DNA of 64,000 nt, taken from the NCBI GenBank assembly GCA_963708155.1, contig OY970183.1, positions 1,240,001 to 1,304,000 of the forward strand. The letters run 5' to 3'. A model generated the notes under the pieces. It saw nothing but the letters and a program-made list of their open reading frames with translations, was not told the DNA's origin and searched no databases. The DNA comes from Methylovirgula sp963708155 (GTDB lineage Bacteria > Pseudomonadota > Alphaproteobacteria > Rhizobiales > Beijerinckiaceae). Position numbers and translations under genes: made by a program. Of the stretch, positions 10,095 through 18,860 are shown in pieces (the stretch's first letter is position 1; every line of letters begins with the position of its first letter).

Positions 10095-11492
10095 ATGTCT
10101 TACGATCTCATCGTCATCGGAACCGGGCCGGGCGGCTATGTCTGCGCCATCCGCGCCGCGCAGTTGGGCCTCAAGGTCGCCGTTGTCGAAAAGAACAAGA
10201 CCTTCGGCGGCACCTGCCTCAACATCGGCTGCATCCCCTCGAAGGCCTTGCTCGCGGCCTCGGAGAAATTTGCCGAGGCAGAGCATGACCTGCCCGCCTT
10301 CGGTGTCATCGTCGGCAAGCCTTCGCTCGACCTCAAGGCGATGATGAAGCACAAGAGCGATACCGTCGCGGCCAATGTGAACGGTGTCGCCTTCCTGCTG
10401 AAAAAGAACAAGGTCGATTCCTTCATCGGCACCGGCACGATCGTCGCGCCTGGGAAGGTCGAGGTGACGGCCGCAGACGCCAGCAAGCAGACGATCGAGA
10501 CAAAAGCCATCGTCATCGCGACTGGTTCCGATGTCGCACCGCTGCCGGGCGTGACGATCGACGAGAAGGACATCGTCTCCTCCACCGGTGCGCTCGAATT
10601 GCCGAAAGTGCCAGGGCGGATTCTCGTCGTCGGTGCGGGCGTCATCGGCCTCGAACTCGGTTCGGTCTGGAGTCGGCTTGGCGCCGACGTGACGGCCGTC
10701 GAATTCCTGGATCGCATCCTACCCGGCCTCGATGGCGAAACAGCCAAGCAGGCGCAGCGTGTGCTCGAAAAGCAGGGATTGAAATTCGTCCTCGGCCACA
10801 AGGTCTCGAAAGTCGAGAAGCAGAAGAGCGGCCTCAGGGTCGTTATCGAGCCGTCCGCCGGCGGTGCGGCGTCGGAGATCGAGGCCGATGTCGTGCTCGT
10901 CGCCATCGGTCGGCGTCCTTATACGGAGGGTCTCGGCCTCGAAAATACCGGCGTCGCATTGGAGCGCGGGCGCATCGTGATCGACGATCATTTCGCCACC
11001 AATATCCCGGGCATCTATGCCATCGGCGATGTCGTGCGCGGGCCGATGCTGGCGCATAAGGCGGAAGACGAAGGCATCGCGGTCGCCGAAATCCTCGCCG
11101 GCCAGCATGGGCATGTGAATTACAACGTGATCCCGAGCGTCGTTTATACGAATCCCGAGATCGCCTCGGTCGGCGCGAGCGAGGAAGAGCTGCAAGCCAA
11201 GGGCATCGCCTACAAGGTGGGCAAATTTCCTTTCAGCGCCAATGGCCGCGCGCGCGCCATGCGCGCGACGGAAGGCTTCGTGAAATTCCTTGCGGATGCG
11301 ACGACGGATCGCGTGCTCGGCGTGCATATCGTCGGGCCTTTTGCCGGCGAACTCATCGCCGAAGCGGCCGTGCTGATGGAATTTTCCGGCTCGTCGGAGG
11401 ATCTCGCCCGCACCTGCCATGCGCATCCGACTTTGTCGGAGGCGATGAAGGAAGCCGCGCTCGCCGTCGATAAACGCGCGATCCATATTTGA
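10095..11492 (+). CDS. lpd: Dihydrolipoyl dehydrogenase (E3)
   Basis: A 465-residue FAD flavoprotein that reoxidises dihydrolipoyl groups with NAD+. The FAD-binding GTGPGGYVCAI, the redox-active disulfide in GGTCLNIGCIPSKALL, the NAD-binding VVGAGVIGLELGSVW, and the C-terminal catalytic HAHPTLSEA are present. As last gene of the mdh-suc operon it is the E3 of 2-oxoglutarate dehydrogenase; it could also serve other complexes. No clear terminator was seen after it. Confidence 0.95.
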   Translation: MSYDLIVIGTGPGGYVCAIRAAQLGLKVAVVEKNKTFGGTCLNIGCIPSKALLAASEKFAEAEHDLPAFGVIVGKPSLDLKAMMKHKSDTVAANVNGVAFLLKKNKVDSFIGTGTIVAPGKVEVTAADASKQTIETKAIVIATGSDVAPLPGVTIDEKDIVSSTGALELPKVPGRILVVGAGVIGLELGSVWSRLGADVTAVEFLDRILPGLDGETAKQAQRVLEKQGLKFVLGHKVSKVEKQKSGLRVVIEPSAGGAASEIEADVVLVAIGRRPYTEGLGLENTGVALERGRIVIDDHFATNIPGIYAIGDVVRGPMLAHKAEDEGIAVAEILAGQHGHVNYNVIPSVVYTNPEIASVGASEEELQAKGIAYKVGKFPFSANGRARAMRATEGFVKFLADATTDRVLGVHIVGPFAGELIAEAAVLMEFSGSSEDLARTCHAHPTLSEAMKEAALAVDKRAIHI

Positions 11493-11574
11493 GGCGCGGA
11501 ACCTAGAGAGGCCATCGGCATTATTGCGGCGGCGGTGCCGCTTCGCTCCGCTTACAACGGGGTTCGATGCCGCT

Positions 11575-12144
11575 ATGCCTTCCGCACCATTTGACATCAC
11601 GATGTTTCGCGCGCCCGCCGTCCTCCTGTCCGGGCCGGTCGATTACATCATGTACAACAATTTCCGCCTCCAGCTCGGCAATGCGCCGCTGGAAGGGCTG
11701 GTCGTCATCGAATTGTCAACGCTCGGCGGCGACCCGGAAGTCGCGCGGATGATGGGCGAGGACATCCGCTACCATAGCGACATCGATCCCAACCGCCGTT
11801 TCGTCTTCCTCGGCAAAGCGGCGATCTATTCGGCGGGGACGACCTTCATGAGTTTCTTCTTGCCGGAAAATCGCTATCTGACGCGCGGCACGCGACTCAT
11901 GATCCACGAGCGCAAGCTCGCCAAGTCCTTCAACATCAATGGGCCGCTGACGACGTGCGTTGCGACGGCCAAATCACTGCTGCACGAGATCGAGGCGTCC
12001 ATCGCGATTCAGAACGAAGGCTTCGAGAATCTCGTCCGTGGTTCGCAAGTCACGATGGAGCAGGTGCTCGAAAGGGCGCCTGGCGACTGGTACATCGAGG
12101 CGCAGGAAGCGCAGCAGCTCGGGCTCATCGCAGCGGTGATCTGA
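11575..12144 (+). CDS. ClpP/crotonase-fold protein (S14-like, function unknown)
   Basis: A 189-residue protein that resembles ClpP-type serine peptidases at low similarity. The glycine-rich ELSTLGGDPEVARMM matches the oxyanion region, FLGKAAIYSAGTTF carries a Ser at the ClpP nucleophile position, and RLMIHERKL has the His at the ClpP His position. The length is close to ClpP, but the sequences around the residues differ clearly from housekeeping ClpP, and no clpX is adjacent. ATG 11575 is preferred to the upstream TTG (11524). A peptidase or a noncatalytic relative are both possible. Confidence 0.6.
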   Translation: MPSAPFDITMFRAPAVLLSGPVDYIMYNNFRLQLGNAPLEGLVVIELSTLGGDPEVARMMGEDIRYHSDIDPNRRFVFLGKAAIYSAGTTFMSFFLPENRYLTRGTRLMIHERKLAKSFNINGPLTTCVATAKSLLHEIEASIAIQNEGFENLVRGSQVTMEQVLERAPGDWYIEAQEAQQLGLIAAVI

Positions 12145-12147
12145 ACT

Positions 12148-13125
12148 CTAGCGCCGTCGCCAGGCGCGCGGCGGTTGGCCTGCCCAGCGGCGGAAGGCGC
12201 GGGTGAAATGCGCCGCGTCCGAATAGCCGAGTTCGTGACCGATGGACGTCACCGCGACGCCCGCCTGCGCCAGAAGTTCTGCCGAGCGGTCGAATGAGGC
12301 GCGCCGCACGACGTCTTCGAAGCTGACGCCCTGCGCCGCAAGCTTGCGCTGCAGGCTGCGGCGCGAGAGATTCAGTCGCCGGCAGAGCCAATCGAGGCGG
12401 GGTCGGCCGTCGAGCAGGGCGAGCGCCACGAGCGCCTCGACGCAGGCGAGAAGATCGTCCGGATCGGGCACGGGACTTTCATCATCCGTCAGGCGCGCGG
12501 TCGCGCGGGGATTTTCGACCTCAAGCAAATCCGCAGGAAAAACCAGTGCCGCGATATTGCTCCGGGATATGGCGCAGCGGAGCGCAGCCTCGTTGGCGGT
12601 GCGCCCGGCCAGCGCCTCCGGCACCTCCGTGCGGATGGGCGTCCAGCCGGGCGTGAGGAAGCCGCGGAACAGGTCGATCATATAGCCGAGCGCGAGAATT
12701 TCGTTCTTCTGGCGGCCGGTCGCGATCGGGTCCGTCACCCGATAGGTCCAGCGGGCCTCCCTGCCGGAAATTGTCAGCGTCAATGATGTCGCGGATTGCA
12801 GTTGCGAGGCCATCAGCGCATTGCATTGCCTGATCGCGGCGTCGAGCCGCGGCGCGCTGCTCACGCGTTGTCCCAAAGCGCCGAGGAATTTGACTCCGCC
12901 TTCGGTTGCAACCCGCGCCGTGAAAGCATCGTCGCCGATTTCGCGGGCGGCGCATTCGACGAGAAAAAGCTGGTCGCGCAGCAGGATGAGCCGTTCCGGC
13001 TCGTCGATGAGCTGGAGGGGAAGTTCGGCGCGCCGGAAGACTCTCGCGATCGAGCCGCCGGCGCGCTCGACGGCCTCCGCGACAGGCCCCATCGAGCGGG
13101 CCTTGGTCAAGCCATAGTCAGCCAT
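12148..13125 (-). CDS. AraC-family regulator with N-terminal ligand domain
   Basis: A 325-residue regulator. Residues ~20-200 match the arabinose-binding-like domain found in OruR/ArgR-type regulators, and residues ~235-325 form the AraC DNA-binding domain with two helix-turn-helices (RLNLSRRSLQRKLAAQG and IGHELGYSDAAHFTRAFRRW). Start ATG at 13125; a longer in-frame extension on this strand runs into the divergent gene and is rejected. It is transcribed divergently from the DUF3047-like gene 106 bases away, its most likely target. Confidence 0.85.
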   Translation of the reverse strand: MADYGLTKARSMGPVAEAVERAGGSIARVFRRAELPLQLIDEPERLILLRDQLFLVECAAREIGDDAFTARVATEGGVKFLGALGQRVSSAPRLDAAIRQCNALMASQLQSATSLTLTISGREARWTYRVTDPIATGRQKNEILALGYMIDLFRGFLTPGWTPIRTEVPEALAGRTANEAALRCAISRSNIAALVFPADLLEVENPRATARLTDDESPVPDPDDLLACVEALVALALLDGRPRLDWLCRRLNLSRRSLQRKLAAQGVSFEDVVRRASFDRSAELLAQAGVAVTSIGHELGYSDAAHFTRAFRRWAGQPPRAWRRR

Positions 13126-13231
13126 GGTCGTTTCCCCGCACGCAAGATCGCGGGCGTGGCGCAAAATGGCAAGTTCCCGTTTTCCCGGCGTGCCAGCCTG
13201 GGCATCAGAATAATTCTGCCGGGAGGAATAA

Positions 13232-14332
13232 ATGACGGATACGCATCTCGAAGCCAATCGCGGCCCGGTGGCGGCCGGTTGGAGCAAGGCCGTTGCGGCC
13301 AACAGGGCTCTTCTGCGCGAGGCCGCCATTGTCGAGCTTCCCGCCTGCAGCGAGGGCTGGATCGATAGCGGGATCGATGTGGCTGCAGGCGAAGCGATCA
13401 GTCTGCTGAGCGCCGGCGCCGTGCAACTTGCCGTCGAGCCGGATATCCGGATTTTCAGCAATGTCGGTCTTTGGTGGCGCATCGGCCGCGCGGGCCGCGC
13501 GACAAAGGCCATCACCGAGACCACCACCTTCGCCGCCCCCGCCGCCGGGCGGCTGTTCCTGATCGCGAAGACCCCCGGCGAATGGGCGACAGAAAGAGGC
13601 GATTTCGACCCCGGCTGGCCGCGCGCCGGCGCCAGCGGCGGGTTCAGCGTCGTGGTGCTCGCCTGGCGCGGCACCGCAGCCGCGGGACTCGCGCAATTCG
13701 CCGAAGACGACATAAGCGGCCTCGCTAGCGCCGAGATCGCGCGTCTTGAAGCCAACAAAATCGTGCCGCGCGGCTGGCAGCCGCTCTGGCGCGTCGGTGA
13801 GACCGGCATTTTTTGCGAGGAAGCCGACGCATCCGGCTCGGCGCATATCGCCTGCCGTTGCCGCTTCGACGCCGGCATTCTGAAACATCCTGTCGATGTC
13901 CCACTCGATCCGGCGATGCGCCTTGCCTGGTCCTGGCGCGTCACGGACCTGCCCTCAGCCTTCGCCGAGAACAGCGTGCCGACGCATGATTATCTTTCGA
14001 TCGCCGTCGAATTCGAGAACGGCCGCGATCTCACCTATGCCTGGAGTGCGGACCTGCCCGTCGGCACCGCCTTCGCCTGCCCGCTGCCGTGGTGGGACAA
14101 GCGGGAGACGCATATGATCGTGCGCTCGGGAACGGCGGATCTCGGCCGCTGGCTGGACGAGGAACGGCCCATCGCGAAGGATTATGCATACGCCATCGGC
14201 GGCCCGCTGCCCTCGCGCATCGTCGGCGTCTGGCTCATCGCGCTGTCCTGCTTCCAGCGCGGCTACGGGGCCTGCGACTACGCGAAAATCAGGCTGCGCG
14301 GCGCGATGGGCGACGTCATCATCGGGCCTTGA
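13232..14332 (+). CDS. DUF3047-like protein
   Basis: A 366-residue protein. The C-terminal half (from about residue 180) resembles DUF3047: a WSWRVTDLP core, then HDYLSIAVEFENG, and finally VWLIALSCFQRGYGACDYAKIRLR. The N-terminal half is a beta-rich, carbohydrate-module-like stretch with no recognised family. No signal peptide is obvious. Start ATG 13232 follows GGGAGGAATAA. It is divergent from an AraC regulator. Function is unknown; a sugar- or lipid-binding role would be a guess. Confidence 0.65.
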   Translation: MTDTHLEANRGPVAAGWSKAVAANRALLREAAIVELPACSEGWIDSGIDVAAGEAISLLSAGAVQLAVEPDIRIFSNVGLWWRIGRAGRATKAITETTTFAAPAAGRLFLIAKTPGEWATERGDFDPGWPRAGASGGFSVVVLAWRGTAAAGLAQFAEDDISGLASAEIARLEANKIVPRGWQPLWRVGETGIFCEEADASGSAHIACRCRFDAGILKHPVDVPLDPAMRLAWSWRVTDLPSAFAENSVPTHDYLSIAVEFENGRDLTYAWSADLPVGTAFACPLPWWDKRETHMIVRSGTADLGRWLDEERPIAKDYAYAIGGPLPSRIVGVWLIALSCFQRGYGACDYAKIRLRGAMGDVIIGP

Positions 14333-14577
14333 AACGGCGGGGTCTTCCCGACCGCAAACCGCGCTCCACGGCACGTGGCTATCCGGCGACCGATCGGCCG
14401 AGACGTTTCAGATCAAGGAGCGCCAGAACGGCCCCCCTGTAACCGGATAAGCGCAAGGGGCGCGGGCGGCTTGTCGGCGGCGCCCGAAAAGGCTATAGGG
14501 CGCGTTCCGCCTCAGAGGCGCCCTTATTATTTTGCGGCAGGCTCGCGTCGCCGCTTCAACCTCATCTGGATTTGACG

Positions 14578-14811
14578 ATGAAACCGGAAGGCCATCCGAA
14601 CTATCACTATATCAAGGTCGTCACGACGGACGGCAGCGAGTTTTACACCCGCTCCACCTATGGCGAGGAAGGCGCGACGCTGAACCTCGACATCGACCCG
14701 AAGACGCATCCGGCCTGGACCGGCGGCTCGCAGCATCTGCTCGATCGCGGCGGGCGCCTGACGCGCTTCAACTCACGCTTCGGCAACCTCGGCATCGGCG
14801 CCAAGAAGTAA
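14578..14811 (+). CDS. rpmE: 50S ribosomal protein L31
   Basis: A 77-residue L31: MKPEGHPNYHYIKVVTTDG, then FYTRSTYG, DIDPKTHPAWTG and GGRLTRFNSRFG. It lacks the CxxC zinc pairs, so it is the zinc-independent (C-minus) type common in alphaproteobacteria. A TTG two codons earlier (14572) is in frame, but ATG 14578 fits the family start. A strong terminator hairpin follows at 14826-14852, so it is monocistronic. Confidence 0.95.
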   Translation: MKPEGHPNYHYIKVVTTDGSEFYTRSTYGEEGATLNLDIDPKTHPAWTGGSQHLLDRGGRLTRFNSRFGNLGIGAKK

Positions 14812-14825
14812 GACAACAGGCTCTT

Positions 14826-14852
14826 GGTCCGGCTAGAAGCCGGACCTTATTC
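14826..14852 (+). terminator. Rho-independent terminator after rpmE
   Basis: GGTCCGGC and GCCGGACC form a perfect 8-bp G/C-rich stem with a 5-base loop, followed by TTATT. It lies 15 bases after the rpmE stop codon and just before the convergent rcdA gene. Confidence 0.8.
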
Positions 14853-14903
14853 GCCGCGACAAATCTGAATTGCCTCGCCTGGCGCGCAATGAAAGTGGCG
14901 ATG

Positions 14904-15437
14904 CTATTCGCCGGTCGCGAAAGCGGCGCGCAACAATTCGAGCTGCGGCTCGAGCGGGCGCATGGGTTGGACCGGCGGCGCGCGCTCCTCGGCCGGCTGG
15001 TAGATCACCCGATCGAGATGCAGGATCCGGCTCTGCAACCGCAGAGAGCGGTCGACAATCGCATTTAGCTTCGCCGGCAGCTTGGCGAGAACGTCCGGGC
15101 TCGTCGTCGACTGCTGCTCGCTGAGGCGCACCTTGCGCTTTTCCGAGGCCGCCTCGCCCTGAGTCAGTTCGCCCTCGTTGACAGCCCGCTGCAGCAAAAG
15201 CCAGGACGCCGCCTGCATCAGGCGCGTCGTCAGCCGCATGCTTTCCGTCGCATAGGCGAGCGCGGCAAGGCGCGGCAATTTCTTCGCCTCTTCACGGCCG
15301 TCGCCATCGAGATAATTGGCGGTTTCCTCGACCAGCGCCATGCCGTCGCGAAACAGGGTTTTGAACGATTCCGACGCCACCAATTTGTTGGCGAAGGAAA
15401 CCGCGGCTTCTTGCTCATAACCCGACAATTGAACCAT
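14904..15437 (-). CDS. rcdA: RcdA, CtrA-degradation adaptor (DUF1465)
   Basis: A 177-residue all-helical protein of the DUF1465/RcdA family, whose Caulobacter member is an adaptor that helps ClpXP degrade CtrA and other substrates at the pole. Visible features are SFANKLVASESFKTLFRDGMALVEE-type helix 1, a central LAALAYATESMRLTTRLMQAASWLLLQRAV helix, and a charged tail. Length matches the Caulobacter protein (about 174). Together with the DUF1192 gene and trcR nearby it makes a conserved alphaproteobacterial cell-cycle neighbourhood. Confidence 0.88.
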   Translation of the reverse strand: MVQLSGYEQEAAVSFANKLVASESFKTLFRDGMALVEETANYLDGDGREEAKKLPRLAALAYATESMRLTTRLMQAASWLLLQRAVNEGELTQGEAASEKRKVRLSEQQSTTSPDVLAKLPAKLNAIVDRSLRLQSRILHLDRVIYQPAEERAPPVQPMRPLEPQLELLRAAFATGE

Positions 15438-15742
15438 GCGACGCCCGGACCCTCACTCTTCCTCTCGCGGCCGTGACCGCGCGGCGGATACTAGGGGCTT
15501 TGACGAGCCCGCGGGCATTAAGTTTTAAGTAAGGTTAATGCGCGAACAGGCGCAAAATCCGCGCGGAAAAGCGGCGAAAAAGGAGCCGCCGAAGCGGCTC
15601 CGCGAAGTCAAGTGTTGGGGAGGGAGAAGCCGCGGCGATGGCCTGCGGCCAGCCGGCTCGGCACCGACCAGAGGACGCTAGAAGCTTAAATTCTAATAAA
15701 AGCTTAACGATTGCCGCCCGCGCCACGCGCAACCGGCGGTTT
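15438..15742. other. 305-base intergenic stretch upstream of rcdA
   Basis: No gene is supported here. The part near rcdA (15518-15538) holds three TTAA tetramers; two are 6 bases apart, one short of the CtrA full-site spacing of 7, so a CtrA site is not claimed. The rest is G/C-rich and purine-rich (around 15610-15630), with an A/T-rich patch at 15683-15708. The rcdA promoter, reading leftwards, must lie in this stretch. Confidence 0.5.
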
Positions 15743-15949
15743 TCAGCCCGCTGGCTTGAAAAAGGCCGCCGCGCCGGCGAGGCTTGCCTGCTTCGCGGTC
15801 CGCGCGCTCTCGAGCCGAGCGATTTCCGCCTTCAGCGTAGCAATACGCAGGCTGAGTTCCTCGACCGAAAGATCATCGAGCGGCTGGCCCACAACATGCT
15901 CGGGCGCCTTCTTCGGCGGCGCGAACGGATCGTCATCGTCACGGCTCAT
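15743..15949 (-). CDS. DUF1192 small coiled-coil protein
   Basis: A 68-residue protein: an acidic start MSRDDDDPF, then LDDLSVEELSLRIATLKAEIARLES, a short coiled coil typical of DUF1192. Its function is not known. The family is restricted to alphaproteobacteria and usually sits next to rcdA, as here. Start ATG at 15949 is the first codon that gives the family N-terminus; a longer upstream reading is not family-like. Confidence 0.85.
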   Translation of the reverse strand: MSRDDDDPFAPPKKAPEHVVGQPLDDLSVEELSLRIATLKAEIARLESARTAKQASLAGAAAFFKPAG

Positions 15950-16230
15950 GGCCGGCCATCCTCCTGGCGGTTCACCCGGCCGCGGAAAGCCGGGCGCAAT
16001 TGGCGCGGAAGCGATTATATCAGGCTCACAGGCGATATGGCGCGCATTGCTTTGCGCCGCCGGGTCGCTTAGAAAAGACCCGAATCCCCCAAAACGGACA
16101 TTAAGATGCGGCATTCAGGCTGCGCTTGAGTTTGTCCGGCCGCGTGCAGACGCGGACGCCCCTGTTTCCGGTTTTGGCTGCCGCGCCGCTGCTCGCGCTC
16201 CGGCGCCGCCAAAGCCCAAAGGAGATGATG

Positions 16231-16929
16231 ATGACCGACGCCCCGCTGATGCCCAAGGCGACCGCCGTATGGCTCGTCGAAAATACCTCGCTCAGCTTCG
16301 ACCAGATCGCCGATTTCTGTAAATTGCATCCGCTGGAAGTGAAAGGCATCGCCGACGGCGAGGTCGCGGCCGGCATCAAGGGCCACGACCCGATTACCTC
16401 CGGCCAGTTGACCCGCGAGGAAATCGCCGCTGGCGAGGCCGACCCGGCGCATCGCCTGCAGCTCGCCCAATCCAAGGTGCGGCTGCCGGAGGTCAAGCGC
16501 GCCCGCGGCCCGCGCTACACGCCCCTCTCGCGGCGCCAGGACCGTCCGAACGCGATTCTCTGGCTGCTCCGCAACCATCCGGAGTTGAAGGACGCGCAGA
16601 TCATGCGTCTCGTCGGCACGACCAAGACGACATTGCTGGCGATCCGCAACCGCACGCATTGGAATTCCGCCGCGCTGACGCCGTTGGACCCGGTCACGCT
16701 CGGCCTTTGCTCGCAGATGGATCTCGATTTCGAGGTTAACCGCGCCGCCAAGGAGCGCCCGCCGGTCGAGGAAGACCGCAAGCAGACCCTGGTTCCGGCG
16801 GAAATCACGACCGCGCCGCGCCCCGAGGGCTTCCACGACGGGGACGTCTTCGGCTCTCACGCCCCGGCGCCGGCCGCGCACGAGGATGAAGTCAACCTCG
16901 AATCCGTCTTCTCCAAGCCCAAGGCTTAA
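16231..16929 (+). CDS. trcR: Cell-cycle transcriptional regulator TrcR (DUF1013)
   Basis: A 232-residue DUF1013 protein; the Caulobacter homologue TrcR is a conserved cell-cycle regulator. An N-terminal helix-turn-helix-like segment (ATAVWLVENTSLSFDQIADFC) is followed by a central conserved block (RGPRYTPLSRRQDRPNAILW, then IMRLVGTTKTTLLAIRNR) and an acidic tail. Three consecutive ATG codons lie at 16225-16233; the last has the best distance from AAAGGAG (16218-16224). It sits near rcdA, as in relatives. Confidence 0.9.
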   Translation: MTDAPLMPKATAVWLVENTSLSFDQIADFCKLHPLEVKGIADGEVAAGIKGHDPITSGQLTREEIAAGEADPAHRLQLAQSKVRLPEVKRARGPRYTPLSRRQDRPNAILWLLRNHPELKDAQIMRLVGTTKTTLLAIRNRTHWNSAALTPLDPVTLGLCSQMDLDFEVNRAAKERPPVEEDRKQTLVPAEITTAPRPEGFHDGDVFGSHAPAPAAHEDEVNLESVFSKPKA

Positions 16930-17021
16930 GCGTCAGGGCTTGATGCACTCAAGCGAGAGGCAAGCTTAGAGCGTTATTTTCCGTCGAATCGCGGCTGATC
17001 GGCCGCGCCGGAGCGGGACGG

Positions 17022-17342
17022 ATGCCGGGCGCTGCAAAGACGAAGATAGGCCTGCTCTCCGGCCTCGCCCTGGCTTGGCTTTGCGCCACCGGGGCCGCGC
17101 GGGGCGCCGATCTCGACCAGCCTTATCCTCCCCCGCCGCCACCCGCCGCCGCCTGGCTTGCGCCGCCGCCGCCGCCGAGCTGCGATATCGTCGCCGACCC
17201 CCAGATGAACCTCTACAATCAGGTTACACGGATGGGAATCCAGCGGGTCTGCGTCACCCGCGGCGTCTACGCCGACCATTTCTGGCCCTATGAGCCGCCT
17301 TATTGGCGGCCAAATCACCGCCAAGGCTATGGCCCCGAGTGA
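17022..17342 (+). CDS. Small exported proline-rich protein
   Basis: A 106-residue protein with a signal peptide (residues ~8-29, LLSGLALAWLCATGAARGA). A proline run follows, then a short globular part with two cysteines (PSCDIVADPQMN and IQRVCVTRG) and an aromatic tail. It is probably periplasmic or cell-surface. No family is recognised with certainty. The cysteine pair could form a disulfide. It has no operon partner; a hairpin follows the stop. Confidence 0.6.
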   Translation: MPGAAKTKIGLLSGLALAWLCATGAARGADLDQPYPPPPPPAAAWLAPPPPPSCDIVADPQMNLYNQVTRMGIQRVCVTRGVYADHFWPYEPPYWRPNHRQGYGPE

Positions 17343-17348
17343 TCCCGG

Positions 17349-17367
17349 GCCGGTTGAAGTAACCGGC
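17349..17367 (+). terminator. Hairpin after the small exported protein
   Basis: GCCGGTT and AACCGGC pair over 7 bp with a 5-base loop, 6 bases after the stop codon. No T run follows, so it may be a weak terminator or an RNA-stabilising hairpin. Confidence 0.4.
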
Positions 17368-17421
17368 AGATAAGGATAACGCTCTTAGATGGCGGCCTGG
17401 CCACTGGGGGCCTTAGAGCAA

Positions 17422-18858
17422 ATGCCAATGCCGTTCTCTTCCGCTGTCTTTCGCCGCTGCGCGGTGTGGATCGCTGCCATCGCCTTGACCGCCCTGCTCG
17501 CGGGCTGCGTCGGCGAGGACGATTCCAGCGATTTCGTCGATCGCGCCTATCAGCCGCTGTCGCCGCAAATGCTAGCGTTGATGCAGGCCAAGGGCACGAA
17601 CCCGCAGGCGCCTGTCCTCTTCCGCACCTACAAGAAGGAAGCGGAATTCGAAATCTGGAAGCAACGCGACGACGGCCGCTACGTGTTTCTCAAGACCTAT
17701 CCGATGTGCCGTTGGTCGGGTCAGCTTGGCCCGAAGAAGCGCCAGGGCGACCGGCAGGTGCCGGAAGGATTCTATCCGATCTATCCGTCGCAGATGAACC
17801 CGCACTCCAGCTATTATCTGTCGTTCAACGTCGGCTATCCCAATGTCTACGATCGCGCGCATGGCTATAGCGGCGATTCGATCATGGTGCACGGCATCTG
17901 CTCATCGGCCGGCTGTTTCTCGATGACGAATGTCGAGATCGCCGAAATCTATGCCATCGCGCGCGAGGCTTTCGCTGGCGGCCAGCCAGAGATTCAGATG
18001 CAATCCATGCCGTTCCACATGACGGCAGAGAATTTCGCCAAATACCGGCTCGACCCCAACATTGCCTTCTGGCGCGAATTGAAGACAGGCACCGACAATT
18101 TCGAAGTGACGAAGGAAGAGGTCCACGTCGGCGTCTGCAATTTGCATTATGTCTTCAACGCGACGCCCGCGAATGGCGAGCGGTTCGATCCGAGCGGACC
18201 CTGCCCGCCGCTGAAGCGCGACCAGATGTTGGCGGAAGAGGTTCTCGCCAAGGAAGCGCGTGACGATGCCCGGATAGACGAACTCGCCGCCAGCGGGCTG
18301 CCGGCCGTGCATACGGTCTATGCGGACGGCGGCCAGAACCCGACTTTCAGAGGCCAGCCAATCGAGGACGTCAGCCGGCCGGACGCCTTGGTTCAGGGAC
18401 CGGTCGATGTCGCCGTCAAACGGCATGGCAGGGCGCCGACCGAGGCACAATTGAAGGCGGCACGCGCCAAAGAACTTGCCGCCGCCGATGCAGCCGAGAA
18501 AAAGGCGAGGGCGCTGGCGCTGGCGCGTGGCGAGAGCGAACCTGCTATCGATCCCCAGCCGACCGCCTCGACAACGACGGCGGCAGCCGCGCAGCCGGCA
18601 AGCGTTGGCGCAGCCCCTCAGCCAGTTCAAGGTCCGCAGACGACGCCGCAAACTGGGACGCCGGCAACGCCTCTCGCCGCGCTCCAGACGGCCAGCGCGC
18701 CCGCCCCGCAACGGGCCCCGAGCCAGGGCTCATTTTTCTCGTTCTTCGGGGCGAAGCCTGCCGCGCAACCGGCGCCGACGGCACAAGCCGCGGCTGCGAG
18801 CCCGGTCCCAGCTGCCGCTCAAAATGCGACGAGCGCGACCAGCCCCGCCGCGCAATAA
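17422..18858 (+). CDS. YafK-type L,D-transpeptidase lipoprotein
   Basis: About 478 residues. A lipoprotein signal (ALTALLAGC) puts the lipidated Cys near residue 29. The YkuD/YafK-like catalytic domain spans residues ~45-240 and carries VHGICSSAGCFSM with the catalytic Cys and its His. The second half is a long low-complexity Ala/Pro/Gln tail, probably disordered in the periplasm. The enzyme should act on peptidoglycan stem peptides; YafK-like members can detach Braun lipoprotein from peptidoglycan. ATG 17422 or 17428 could be the start; a further ATG at 17389 is less likely because it precedes the signal peptide by many residues. Confidence 0.82.
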   Translation: MPMPFSSAVFRRCAVWIAAIALTALLAGCVGEDDSSDFVDRAYQPLSPQMLALMQAKGTNPQAPVLFRTYKKEAEFEIWKQRDDGRYVFLKTYPMCRWSGQLGPKKRQGDRQVPEGFYPIYPSQMNPHSSYYLSFNVGYPNVYDRAHGYSGDSIMVHGICSSAGCFSMTNVEIAEIYAIAREAFAGGQPEIQMQSMPFHMTAENFAKYRLDPNIAFWRELKTGTDNFEVTKEEVHVGVCNLHYVFNATPANGERFDPSGPCPPLKRDQMLAEEVLAKEARDDARIDELAASGLPAVHTVYADGGQNPTFRGQPIEDVSRPDALVQGPVDVAVKRHGRAPTEAQLKAARAKELAAADAAEKKARALALARGESEPAIDPQPTASTTTAAAAQPASVGAAPQPVQGPQTTPQTGTPATPLAALQTASAPAPQRAPSQGSFFSFFGAKPAAQPAPTAQAAAASPVPAAAQNATSATSPAAQ

Positions 18859-18860
18859 CG

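Noticed and set aside
15518..15538. CtrA site upstream of rcdA
   Set aside because: The TTAA tetramers are 3 and 6 bases apart rather than 7, so the consensus is not met.
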